Source: Typhlomys cinereus (taxonomy: Eukaryota > Chordata > Mammalia > Rodentia > Platacanthomyidae). From it: a DNA stretch of 64,000 bases. The first letter of the stretch is position 1; every line of letters begins with the position of its first letter. Positions 35,385 through 46,265 of this stretch are shown here, in pieces. The notes below the pieces were generated by a model that saw only the letters and a list, made by a program, of their open reading frames with translations, had not been told where the DNA came from and made no database searches. Both the position numbers and the translations under genes were made by a program. The stretch lies in assembly GCA_023101885.1 (NCBI GenBank), contig JALPQD010000102.1, forward strand, positions 4,710,971-4,774,970, in the 5' to 3' direction.

Positions 35385-36321
35385 CATACACAAAGCCCTA
35401 ACTCTTATTCCCTAGCACTGGAAAAAAAATCCAATAGAAGAATCAACTCCTATATATAAAGCTTATTGTTTTTTCTTATACTGTACCATGTATATACATC
35501 CATTATTATATATCACATCATGTTATCACTACTTATTTACATGATACTATGGTTTTCATCTTTGTCTCAAGGTGTCTGAACAAATAGCAAAATAAATAAA
35601 TATCATGCATAATAGAAATCTAGAGATGCATTTACTTTTTGGGCAACTATAGCCTGGTATATTTACAACATTGTAAAAATAATACCACTTGGTCAGTGCT
35701 GCTCAGGATAGACTCATTGCACAAGCTATTGAGTTGAAATGCTTTGGATTTATAGAATTGAATAACTATAATTTAGACTGGCTACCCTTTAATCAGATCA
35801 TGACTTTGTTTCCTTACTATGAAATCACTGCACATGAATCTCACCAGATGACAAAGTAGTCATTCAATAGAGACAAATGACATCCAATCCCTTTTTCAGT
35901 CGGTATTTAACAGAGTGTTTTAAGTATCTTCATGACATTAGTGAGCATCCGTACCACTACGCTCTTTAGTCAAATGCATCTGATTATGTATTTAATAAGG
36001 TTTTCTGGATTTCTGGTCTTTAAGAACATAAATAGACATTACTGCATATATGCTTATAGATCAGATATCAGAGGTTAAATATGATAATTTTAATTAAATG
36101 AGGACATTTAACAAATTGTAACAATAGCCTAGGGACTGGCTAATTTTTATTCCAAGACTTCCTATACAGTATAGTAAAATCAACTCTCCAGAGAATGACT
36201 TGATATCCCTGGGCATTCTAGGTACTCATCTCCTACAAAGATAAAAATTTCTTTGAATTGCCAATTATATCTATATTTTTCATGTTATTCCACTAAAATA
36301 GAATTCCAAATGATCTTGCTT
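35385..36321. other. Unassigned AT-rich DNA
   Basis: No repeat or exon recognised. Confidence 0.35.
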
Positions 36322-36657
36322 TTTTTCTCCTTCATCCTTTCCTTCATTTTTCTTCCCTCCCTTTTTCCCTCTCTCCTTCCTTCATTCCTTCATTCTTTCC
36401 TTCCTTCCTTCCTTCCTTCCTTCCTTCCTTCCTTCCTCCTTCCTCTCTTTCTTCTTTCTTTCTTTCTTTCTTTCTTTTCTTTCTTCTTATTCTGTCGTTC
36501 TTTCTTTCGTCTACTCTTTCCCTTCCTCTTTCTCCTTCCCTCCTTTCTTCCTTCTCTTTCTTCCTTCCCTCCCTCCTCCCTCTTTCCCTCCCTTCTTTCC
36601 TTCCTTCCTTCCTTCTTTCCTTTCTTCCTTCTTTCTTCCATCCTTTCCTTCTTTCTG
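36322..36657. repeat. TTCC/TTTC polypyrimidine tract
   Basis: About 335 nt of nearly pure pyrimidines with (CCTT)n cores at 36396-36435 and (CTTT)n at 36448-36478. The long frames over it (Lys/Arg/Glu/Gly or Ser/Phe/Leu) are translations of the repeat. Confidence 0.95.
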
Positions 36658-36715
36658 CTGGTAACCAAACTGAGGACATTTCACATTAGGTCACTGCTCT
36701 ACCACTGACAAATAT
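36658..36715 (-). mobile_element. ID-like SINE, antisense
   Basis: 'ggtaaccaaactgaggacat' and 'cactgctctaccactgac' are reverse-complement ID B-box and A-box regions. The adjoining pyrimidine tract lies on the tail side and may have grown from its A/GA-rich tail. Confidence 0.55.
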
Positions 36716-37122
36716 ATGCCTCTAGCGGTATATCATTACATTTTTAATAAGGCTTTTGCATAACCTTGAAAATCAGTGCCATGTCTATGATATGATTTCT
36801 AGCACTTCCTTTCATTTGTCTATACGCATCAGGAATTGTTTGGGACCATGTTTCATAAGCAAATATAAAGTGTCACAAAATATGAATCCAACCTTGTGTG
36901 TGCCATTCACTAACTTTTTATTTTAAACAAATAAACTTACTTTTTCATAATTTCATTTTCTTCCCTAATGAGAATAATACTTCGTCTGAGGATTATTTTT
37001 AAAGGTCAAATGAAAATTACTCAGAGATCAGAAGATTCAAGTTCGCACAATGGTCAGGGACAAAGGGAATTCAGGCAGCCAGAACCACAGCCAAAATGCC
37101 AACTGAACAACAGCTTCAAAGA

Positions 37123-37126
<4 letters not shown>
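36716..37126. other. Unassigned DNA
   Basis: No repeat or exon recognised before the TGC run. Confidence 0.35.

Positions 37127-37156
<30 letters not shown>
37127..37156. repeat. (TGC)10 trinucleotide repeat
   Basis: Ten uninterrupted TGC units (CTG/CAG class). A 69-codon frame would read them as poly-Cys, but nothing else supports coding. Confidence 0.95.
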
Positions 37157-37289
37157 AGTGTCTCGTCACAGTTCTGATATGCTTGCTGGCTCTGAATCAA
37201 GCTTGCAAAGGATTTATAATACTGCTTCCAGAAGCAAGAGAATGAAATGCCATCTGTCTTTTAACTGTTTGTTGGTGTATTATTTTTTA

Positions 37290-37540
37290 GCAAATGTGTG
37301 TGTGTGTGTGTGTGTATGTGTGTGTGTGTGTGTCTCCAGAGACCACTGTATATGCCTGTGGAGGCCCAAGGGTAACTTCAAGAATCATCTTGGATTGTTC
37401 TATCTCCTTTTTGCTTTGATCTGGATTTTCTCCCAGGCTCTATCTTCCTGAGCCAGAAGTGTAGGCCATGTGTTTTTATATGGAATCTGGGATCTCAACT
37501 CAGATCCTTCTTATAACACTTGAGAAACAATTGCAGCCAG
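37290..37540 (-). mobile_element. B2-superfamily SINE with (GT)n, antisense
   Basis: (GT)n 37295-37332, then 'gtggaggcccaagggtaact', 'ggattgttctatctcctttt' and 'tctcaactcagatccttctt'. The tRNA head end (37520-37540) is degraded. Confidence 0.75.
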
Positions 37541-38014
37541 TTACTACAATACTCTATGCTGCAAGACAACTCTTGTGGTTTTTCATGGAACTAAGATGAG
37601 AATACTAGTTTCCTGACCGTGTGTGACATTTTCTGTATTTCTACTAAGCTTCTTCATCTCATTGTATGCTTAATAAGAGAAAAATTCTTATATATGTCCT
37701 GCATTTAATTACAAAGAGTTGGAAGGAAAAAGAGACAAGGGGAAGTTGATTAGTAATAAGTGTATGTTAAAACCTTAAATCTTTCCATAATTTCCTAGAT
37801 GCTAGTGTATCCTGCTTGCAGCTCCAGCCATTCAGAAACAGTAAAAAGTTTCCCTGTGGACTTCCCTATCCCAAAGCTTTCCCTGTTTTGCATGATCCAG
37901 GGAGAGAATGTAAGATCAGTGTAACTGACTTATGCACCCTTCTCCAAGTATTAACTACAAAATACCTTGGATTTTTCTGGCAAACTTTTGTTTTGTTTCA
38001 ATTTGGTTTGGTTT
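37541..38014. other. Unassigned DNA
   Basis: GTTTG-rich run near 37988-38025 at the edge of the next SINE. Nothing else recognised. Confidence 0.35.
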
Positions 38015-38367
38015 AGTTTGGTTTGGACTTTGAGGCAGTCATTCTGTTACACAGCTTGGCCTGGAACTTACTAAGTGCCCATCCAGGTTAGCCTGAATCC
38101 CATACTAGCTCTCCTGTCTCAGCCTCTGAAATGCAGGGATCATAGGTCAAAACTGCCATACTTGACTTTTCTTGCTTGGTGCCTCCAGAACTTGTTTTGT
38201 GATCTCTAGAGTTTTGGTTTACCATGTCAGGTTGGAACAATCCACGTACTCCATTCTCTGCACTAGTTTTCTTTTTCTATCTTCACCATATAGGTTTCCA
38301 GGGATTGAACTTAGGGCACCAGGTTTGCATGCAGGTGCCTTACATGCTGAGCTATCTCACTGGCCCC
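38015..38367 (-). mobile_element. B1 plus a tRNA-type SINE head, antisense
   Basis: 38020-38165 is a B1 copy ('gtctcagcctctgaaatgca'). 38285-38367 is a SINE head ('gggattgaacttagggcacc', 'gctgagctatctcactggcc'). They may be one composite element or two neighbours. Confidence 0.6.
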
Positions 38368-38454
38368 TCTGAAATATTATTCTAATGACATCTTATATCC
38401 CTTGAATATTTTCTTAATACTCTACTGTTTTTCCTTTATAACACTGAGGTATGT

Positions 38455-38690
38455 GTATTTTTATTTGCATGTGTGTACATGTGTAAAAGGGTACTTCAGA
38501 GAATGCCTGTGGATGTCTAAGAGTGACACTGGGAGCCATCTTGGATTGTTTTACCTCCTTATTGCTTGTTCTGGGGTTTCCAAATCTCCACTTCCGGGTC
38601 AGGAAGTATAGAGAGATGCCATTTGCTTGCCTCAACCTCTGGAGTGCTGGGATTAGATGCATGCCACACAACCAACCCAAACCAGAACTC
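38455..38690 (-). mobile_element. Composite B2-type/B1-type SINE, antisense
   Basis: 'gtggatgtctaagagtgaca' and 'cttggattgttttacctcct' come from the B2-type body. They are followed directly by B1-like 'ctggagtgctgggattagat'. The expected tRNA head is replaced by B1 sequence. Confidence 0.6.
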
Positions 38691-39374
38691 TTGAGATCTA
38701 TGGATTTTTTTATGTAAAAGACGTTTTGAATAATTATAGATATATTGAATAATTATAGAATATATAATATTCTATAACCCCCAATTGCAGGATTGTGCAG
38801 TAGTTGGAAGATATCTATTGGACCAGAGCTTTGGGCACTTTTTTTCCATACAGGATGGGAGGGGGGGTGTTTCAGAATGGCTAGGGTGGACCACCTTGAA
38901 ACTCTATATATAAACTGGACAGGATGACTCTGGTGATCTGTAGTGATGCGATGCAATTTGAATCAGTTTTAACATAAACAGTATTTTGGATGTTCTCACA
39001 GCAGTTGTTCATTGGTTTATACCTCATATTTTTACCTACTATATTCTTTGGTCCTTGCATTATATTCAGGCAATCTTGAGATTCTTCCTTTTATCAAGGG
39101 CATGACTAAACACTCCCATACTGTATGTAGCACCTGGCATATTGTAGGTATACATACTGCTGACTTTGGCATAGCTGTGGCCAAATGACCTGACAAACAA
39201 CTGAAGGAAAAAGGATTAGTTAGCTACGACTCATGTTTTCAAGGGTTCAGTGCTTAGTTGCTTGACCCCATGAGTATCATGGCAGCAAGAACGTGTGGGA
39301 GAATAAGTTATCCTCCTGTGATAGACAAGAATCAGAGAGCGAGGAAGTACCAGGAGACCAATATAACCTTTAAT
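38691..39374. other. Unassigned DNA with an AT-rich tandem
   Basis: 'ttgaataattataga' is repeated at about 38726 and 38744 (period 18). A G8-type run lies near 38863. No gene. Confidence 0.4.
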
Positions 39375-39846
<472 letters not shown>

Positions 39847-40640
39847 CAATCTAACCTTCGAAGACACATTTCAGAGACACACCTAATACCTCCAGTTAGA
39901 TCCAATCATCTAAAATTTCTAGAACATCTGGAAACAGAACAACCAGTTGAGGGCCGGAAAGACCTAGAAAGGAAGCATGGAACCAAAGCAAGACTGTAAA
40001 ATTAAAACCCAGCAGGGCAGATGCTAAGTTTGTAGCTCCATGTCTAGCATGGGGAGTACAGAGAGTCATATTGTACATAGGAATCGGACTGGAAAGCCTC
40101 AGATGGCTTGTGTCTTAGGCTGGTTTCATCCCTTGCCTTGGCTTTCCTTGGCAGATACTTCACATTCCTAGAATCTCCAACAATCTGGGGCCTCCCAGGC
40201 AGCTTAGGCCGCGTCTTGGCATCTCCAAGGGACACCAACGGGGACTCTGACCTTGACTCACGACGTCTGGCCTCCCAGATTTCCTTTGCAATCCGAGTGG
40301 AAATCTGAATGACCCTACAACTCTTTCCATCTGCATGTCTGCAAAGCCAGCGACGCCTGGATAATGTCACGTTCTGCTGCCAAACTTGAGCAGTAGGTCA
40401 ACCTCCTTGGTTTATGTTTGCAGTGGACTTTTAGTGCCTAGGTGGCTCAACCTGGGAAAATATTTCCCCTGGTGTTTCCATGGTATAGGACACTCTTGAC
40501 CTCTCTTCTCAAGCGGACTTTCAAGTGAGTTAAAATCTTCATACCTTTGATCCTACAGTGAAGAGTGGGATCCGCCAAACTCCAGAGGCACCCTCAAGAC
40601 ATCCTTCATCCTGTTCTGAAATAAAGCATGTGGCCTCTTT
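39847..40640. other. Unassigned DNA with a 108-codon minus-strand frame
   Basis: 40200-40380 has above-background CpG. An open frame at 40044-40370 (minus) starts MTLSRRRWLCRHADGK and is rich in Arg, Lys and Ser. I do not recognise the protein, see no splice or promoter context, and cannot tell a pseudogene or ERV fragment from chance. Confidence 0.3.
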
Positions 40641-40845
40641 TTAAGGATGCCAGTTTCTTTTTTGAAATTTGTTTGTTTGTTTGTTTAGCACACTTGTCTC
40701 TCTCTCTCTCCCTCTCCCTCTCTCTGTGCACATGCGTGTGCGTGTGCGTGTGCGTGTTTGTGTGTGTGTGTGTGTGTGTGTCCATGTGGAGGACCAAGGG
40801 TGACTTCGGGAATCATCCTGGATTGTTCTTACCTCAAAAGGTGCA
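40641..40845 (-). mobile_element. B2-superfamily SINE, head missing, with (TC)n(GT)n, antisense
   Basis: T-rich tail with (GTTT)n, (TC)n 40698-40726, GCGTGT/(GT)n 40735-40780, then 'gtggaggaccaagggtgact' and 'cctggattgttcttacctc'. The body stops near 40840, so the tRNA head is absent. Confidence 0.75.
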
Positions 40846-40901
40846 AGTTTCTTAAACAATCACATTCCAGAACATTAAGCATAATTCTTTTTCTGGCCAA
40901 A

Positions 40902-41034
40902 GTGCATATATTGCTAAACAATATCCATGCTCTTCTCTAAAACTTCCCTTGTAAATTAATTAGCCTATTACTTTTATTTCAGAGTTATTCAAAGTCTCAG
41001 GACAGAGATAAATTGTGGATAAGTTCCATGAGGA
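40902..41034 (+). repeat. Local duplication, copy A (133 bp)
   Basis: From 'gtgcatatattgctaaacaa' to 'aagttccatgagga'. It is repeated at 41673-41803 with a single 2-nt difference. Copy A lies in otherwise unique sequence, so it is the likely source. Confidence 0.95.
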
Positions 41035-41389
41035 TGTAACAGGAAGGGCCTCTAGTCTAATTTCTGATCCGTACTCAGACACGTCATCCATTGCGCCACT
41101 AGTGTGTAGTCTCTAGTTCAATTTCTAAGAGTCTTCCCTTGCATCTGAGACCTTTTGCACAGACCTTTCTACTGTGCACATCAGTTTAGTATTGTGAACA
41201 TTTCTGTCTGCATTCTGGTCATTCTGGTCTTTTCAGCTCCCACTAAAATTGCTCTACTTACACCATCCCGGGTTTTCTCTAGCCCACTTTTCAAGATTTT
41301 TCAAATCCTTTCTACAAACCCATTCCAAAGCCAATGAACTGTACGATCATTTAATCACAACAGTGACCCCACTTCTTTGGTACCAATTT

Positions 41390-41887
41390 TATGTGCATAT
41401 GTGTAGAATGTATATGTTTTACATGTATGGGTACATATGTGTTCACATGCACAGATGTGTACATAGATGTGAAGGTCAAAGGTTGATATCAAATATCTTT
41501 CTCAGTAATTCTCTATTTACCTAAACAGGGTTTATTGGCCGAACCTGGAATTTGCTGATTTGTCTAGTCTAGTTGGCCATTTTGTCCAGGGGATCCCCTG
41601 TCTTTGCCTCCTAACTGCTGGGATTACTGATGGGCTGCCACAACTACTCAGTTTTATGTGGGTGGTAAGGATGTGCATATATTGCTAAACAATATCCATG
41701 CTCTTCTCTAAAACTTCCCTTGTAAATTAATTAGCCTATTACTTTTATTTCAGTTATTCAAAGTCTCAGGACAGAGATAAATTGTGGATAAGTTCCATGA
41801 GGAACTTATTTTCTAACAGGAAATGTGACTATAGTTGTCACATTTGCTTAGCGAGCATTTTACCCACTGAGCCATCCCCCTAGCTCT
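41390..41887 (-). mobile_element. Composite SINE, antisense, interrupted by duplication copy B
   Basis: Left part: GT-rich remnants, B1-like 'cctaactgctgggattactg' and 'gttttatgtgggtggtaagg'. Right part from about 41846: 'gcattttacccactgagcca' head. The B-box stretch that should lie between is missing, and the 131-bp duplicated block plus a small hairpin sits there instead. Confidence 0.75.
41673..41803 (+). repeat. Local duplication, copy B (131 bp), inside a SINE
   Basis: Same orientation as copy A, 771 bp downstream, lacking only an AG at the 'ttatttcagag' position. It is followed by 'taacaggaa', also present just after copy A, and by a perfect 9-bp inverted repeat (41821-41829 and 41837-41845, 7-nt loop). 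Confidence 0.95.
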
Positions 41888-41899
41888 ACCCTCGGTTTT

Positions 41900-42300
41900 C
41901 TGTTTGACTTAGCTTTCTGCAGTTCTGACCAAAATACTTAAGAGAATGCGTTAAGGGAAGAGGATTTATTTGGATTTATGATTTTAGAAGATTCAGTCTA
42001 TGATCGTTTGGCCCCATCTGCTAGTTCAGAACATCATGATGGTAAAAACACACAGTGAAGGGAACTGTATTCATCTCATAGCACACACAGGAAGTAGAAA
42101 AAGAGACAAGGAGGAGCATAGGTCAAAATATCACCAAGATCTGCCTTCTTCTTTCAGGTACATACCACCTCCTGAATGCTTCCTCACTTCCAAAAATAGT
42201 ACCAACAGCTGGGACCAAGTATTCAACACAGAAGCCTGAGGGAGACCTTTCCCATTGAAACCATAAGGCTCTGTGGTTAAATATCTGTTAAGACAACAAA
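41900..42300 (-). mobile_element. MaLR/ERVL-type LTR, antisense
   Basis: 'gcagttctgaccaaaatact', 'aagaggatttatttggattt' and 'agattcagtctatgatcgtt' follow the common rodent antisense LTR ('...gacaaaataccctgag...gggtttattttggctcac...ggttcagtccatcatgg'). Confidence 0.5.
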
Positions 42301-42969
42301 TAAATGAACAGCTACTTTATTGGTTAGTCTCCTCTGGCTTGCAGATTGCTCAGACAGAAGGAAAGTGGATGACTCAAGTGTTATATAAAACTTAGAGCGG
42401 GCTAATGTTTTTGCAGTGAACTCTCAATAATTAACTCTAACAGACCTGACTAATAATGAAAATCAAGTCACTCAACCCGAAACTGAAGTTATTGCTCTGG
42501 CTTTCTGAGAAATCAGGATAAGAGAGAAGTTAACACCAAATTTTCCAGCAGGATAATGAAGTTCACACACACACAAAATTCTGAAGCAACAACCAGTTAC
42601 TTTCCTATTATTTGCTCTGTCTCCTTGTCCTGCTTTATAAGGAAAACCACTGAAATGACTAATTCACTTTTTGCTCCTTTGTTTCGGCTTTCTTCAAAGC
42701 TTTCCTCTGTCTATAAAACCAACCTCTTCTGCCCAATCTGTGGGAGCAATTATTCTAGTATACAATGAAGTGTTGCCCAATCCTAGAATTGAAAATAAAG
42801 TCAACTAAGACGGTTAAAGAAAATCGTTGTAATTTTGGTCTTTGACATAAGTATCTAGGAAGTCCAAGAATCAACTGTCTGCAGTCATGACTCCATTTAG
42901 TTAGATTCAGTTGCTTGTCTTTCCCCCATCTCCTGATGTTCTTGACCTCCTTCCCCCAAGGTCTGTTCT
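42301..42969. other. Unassigned DNA
   Basis: Short CA run at 42565-42576. Nothing else recognised. Confidence 0.35.
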
Positions 42970-43117
42970 CTCCTCCTCCTCCTCCTCCTCTTCCTCCTAC
43001 TTCTGTTCCTCCTCCTCCTCTTCCTCCTCTTCCTGTTCCTCCTCCTCCTCTTTCTCCTCCTCTTGTTCCTCTTCCTCCTCTTTCTCCTCTTCCTGTTCCT
43101 CTTCCTCCTCCTCCTGT
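42970..43117. repeat. TCC/TTCC polypyrimidine tract
   Basis: About 148 nt dominated by (TCC)n with TTCCTG variants. The overlapping frames on both strands (Ser-rich, Pro-rich, Arg/Gly-rich) are its translations. Confidence 0.95.
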
Positions 43118-44564
43118 CACTATCATTCTGCCCTGCAGCTGTACCTCCTGTACCTCCTCTGTGTGTGAAGATGGCCTCTGACTGCTCTGGGATCTTCTGT
43201 ATCCCAGGGGAAAGAAAGCATGTCAATCTCCATGGCAACATTTTAAAGACAGGGAAAGAAGCGTTTTATGATTGGTCAGACCTAGGTCCAGGCTACCAGT
43301 GTGGGAGGGTAGTAGTGGGAAAAGTAGGAATAGGGGCTTCCCAAAGGGATGCTCGGCAGATAAAAGCAACCTATGTGTGTCCTAAATATTTCCTAGGAAA
43401 TTTTATGAAGTCAAAGCGAAGCTGCTTTGGACATGAAGCAACTTCCTGCCTCTTGCATGGAAGTGTCTGGGACAGAGCTGAATTATGATCTTTTAACTCC
43501 TTGATTGACATGATAAACTTTCACAAAAGATGGACTAACTACATTGCATTCTTTAAGTCAAAGACATTAGTAAGGAAGAGAAATCCACCCCCAATCTGCC
43601 ACTGCTATCTGAACAAAGCAGAGGGCAGCCCAGGTTCTGTGCATATGGGAAAACACTGGACGCTGTCTCCTCACGTGAATGCTAAGACGCTGCTGGGGCT
43701 GATATTTTACAGCTTTGGCTCTTAAAGGGGTAGTAGTTCTTCATTTCTGGCCATTTGTTGATTTGCCCATGTTTCTGTGTCGAAAGCTGACTTTTGGAAA
43801 ACATGTAATAATCAGAATTTGAGAAAATAAAATTATCTGCTGCTACCTTAAAGTGCCTTAGTTTTCTATCCTTTTATATTGGCATGAAATGCCTGAGAAT
43901 ATGACAGTTTTATAAGTGAACGAGCATGACTGTAGCAAGTATCCTTTTCAGGGGCTCAGTGAGGTCTGATCAGACTTCTGCGTGACTAGGAAACATACAA
44001 CAGAAAGTCTTCAGCTGGTTCTTTCTTTGGCCATTTTTTTTAAAAAAATTATAAGCTAGATTGGATTGTAAGGAAAGGAAAGAGTGAAATTTTCTACCTC
44101 TTGGAGTTATAAATATATATGATTAATAAGGGAAATGCTGAACTAAATGAAAACAACCTCACATCCTGTACTTCCTGACATCCTCTTTTGATTTTGTGAA
44201 GCTTCCTGTCATTATCTTTTCGGTGTATTTATTTTTAAGGAAGTCTCTTTATAAGAGGAGAGAGAATTAGAACTGCTCGTTTTGCAATTTTTCCACATCT
44301 TCACCACATGGCTTACGACATACATTTATAAATGGGCACATGGGCTTAACAGGCAATGAGGAGAAGCCCCACTAAAGAAAAAGCAGGAAATGTCCAATGT
44401 CTACCTTGCTCTCAGTGAAGGATCAAAGACATAAGTAAGTCATGATCATCATCAGTTCCAGTTTCTTGAGCTGTTTCTAGATATCTCACCATGCCTAGGA
44501 CTTTATGCTTACCTGCATATTATAACTTTGTCACATGCCAATGATTCTTGATTTAAAAATTGTT
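43118..44564. other. Unassigned DNA
   Basis: The plus-strand frame running from the pyrimidine tract to 43488 has no recognisable domain. 43850-43990 ('ccttagttttctatcctttt') weakly resembles an antisense MaLR start. Confidence 0.3.
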
Positions 44565-44700
44565 ATTTGGGACATGATCTCACTGTGTAGCTCAAGTTGG
44601 TTTCAAACTACTATGTGACCCAGGCTGGCTTCACTCTCTAGATCCTTCTGCTCAGCATCTTAAATAATTATATGTGTGAGCCACTGTGTCCAGCTCACCA
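44565..44700 (-). mobile_element. B1 SINE, antisense
   Basis: 'gatctcactgtgtagctcaa', 'ctatgtgacccaggctggct' and 'tgtgagccactgtgtccagc' are reverse-complement B1. Confidence 0.8.
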
Positions 44701-44784
44701 TTCTTAATATCAGGGATAGGACTGTGGTTTTGGTGATAATGACTCATTCAGTGAATCATGAAATTATGTTTAATTGGTAGAGAT

Positions 44785-44945
44785 AAACTCAAGGCTATAA
44801 GATTCCTGTGAGGTAAATATCATCCCCATTTTATAGATGAAGAATATCAGACCTTAGGAGACTAAGTAACTCACTTGAGTACATAGAGCTAGTGTGACAT
44901 AAAACTGCATTTGGAATCTTCTAATCTCATAAAAGCTCTTAGCTA
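44785..44945 (-). mobile_element. MIR SINE, antisense
   Basis: 'catccccattttatagatga', 'ggagactaagtaactcactt' and 'acatagagctagtgtgacat' are classic reverse-complement MIR core sequence. Confidence 0.85.
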
Positions 44946-46144
44946 TGAAAGATACATTTAATCATTGCTGCTGGTAATTCAGAATATGCCATTTTATAAA
45001 TACAATTGAATATCCCTAATATATCCTACAAGAAAAGGCTGGGCTTACAACTAATTAGCTAGTTTGTATTATATTGAAAGCAAGCTTATATGCTAGCTTG
45101 TACCACAAAAGAGTTCACACCTAAAAATTTCATACTGTTTAAGGATCAATGTAATATCTAGAAAAGTTTGCACATAAGCTGTAAAGTACTATACAAAATA
45201 TGTACGTGAATGTCTTGGAGTTATAGGAAAATTGTAGGTTCTAAGATATTATAATATGATATAATGAAATATTTCAATGGAAATATTAAAATTCATCCTG
45301 ATCTTCAAATTTATGAGTAGATCTCAGGCAAGACAGAGTTTCATATTTTTTAAAATGAAAAATAATGATATTTTATAGAGTACTTGCGGTTTATGTGGGA
45401 GCTTTCCTAGATATCACATGATTTTCAAACAGTATGGAATTTATAGGTATAGAAGGTACAAGCTGTAAGACTGGTTACAGCTGATAAGCACTAGGTATCA
45501 ACATGAAAGTCAACACATCCCACCACAGTCCAAAAGTGTTCATAGATAATCCACTGTTGAAGAAATAGTAGAGTTAGTGCATGATCTAGTGAGTGTGGGT
45601 ATTCAGGAGTCTCTGAAGAGTTAAACATAAAACATCTGTATCTTTCAAAGATAGTCACGATAGTGTGCCTCAGATGCATTCATGGTTTAAAGATCTTTTA
45701 AAATTACTATGGTCACTTCATGTGTCAACATTCATATGTTCTCACTCATTCTTCATTTTTTAGGAAAATAAAAAGTATATGAACTCACACATACAGAGCC
45801 TCTTCCTGTTTGTCCTGACTACCACTGTATGTGGTTTGATAAGATTTGCATGGTTGTCACACATTCCCATTAAAGGTTCTATGAGGTGAGGGAGTGTTTC
45901 TTAGTTGTTCCAACCATCCATTAAATCAATTTCATAAACAGACAAACATTTTTAAAGGAATGTAATCAAATGGAATAAAAACAGGTCTGAATAAAGCAGG
46001 TTTTATGAATTTTTTTGCATTCAATGTTGATGTGTACATTATGTGCAGAGAGTGACTCATAATTCATTACTCAGAATGATAAGCAATATAGATTATAGCA
46101 AAAAAAGTAAAAAATACTTGAATATGGCATTTCAGTGGAATACA
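44946..46144. other. Unassigned AT-rich DNA
   Basis: No repeat or exon recognised. Confidence 0.35.
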
Positions 46145-46265
46145 AGGCTATTTTTGTTTTATTTTCAAGCCAGTGTCTTACAATGTATTCAAGCTGGCCT
46201 TAAACTCTTAGGCTTCAGTGATCAACCTGCATCACCTCCATGCAAAGTATAGATGTGCACCCTAT
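46145..46265 (-). mobile_element. B1 SINE fragment, antisense
   Basis: 'caagccagtgtcttacaatg', 'tattcaagctggccttaaac' and 'tatagatgtgcaccctatct' fit an old B1. Confidence 0.55.

Noticed and set aside
36253..36708. 151-codon plus-strand frame and two minus-strand frames
   Set aside because: Low-complexity translation of the pyrimidine tract.
42897..43488. Ser-, Pro- and Arg-rich frames around the TCC tract
   Set aside because: Translations of the microsatellite. The remaining part to 43488 has no recognisable similarity.
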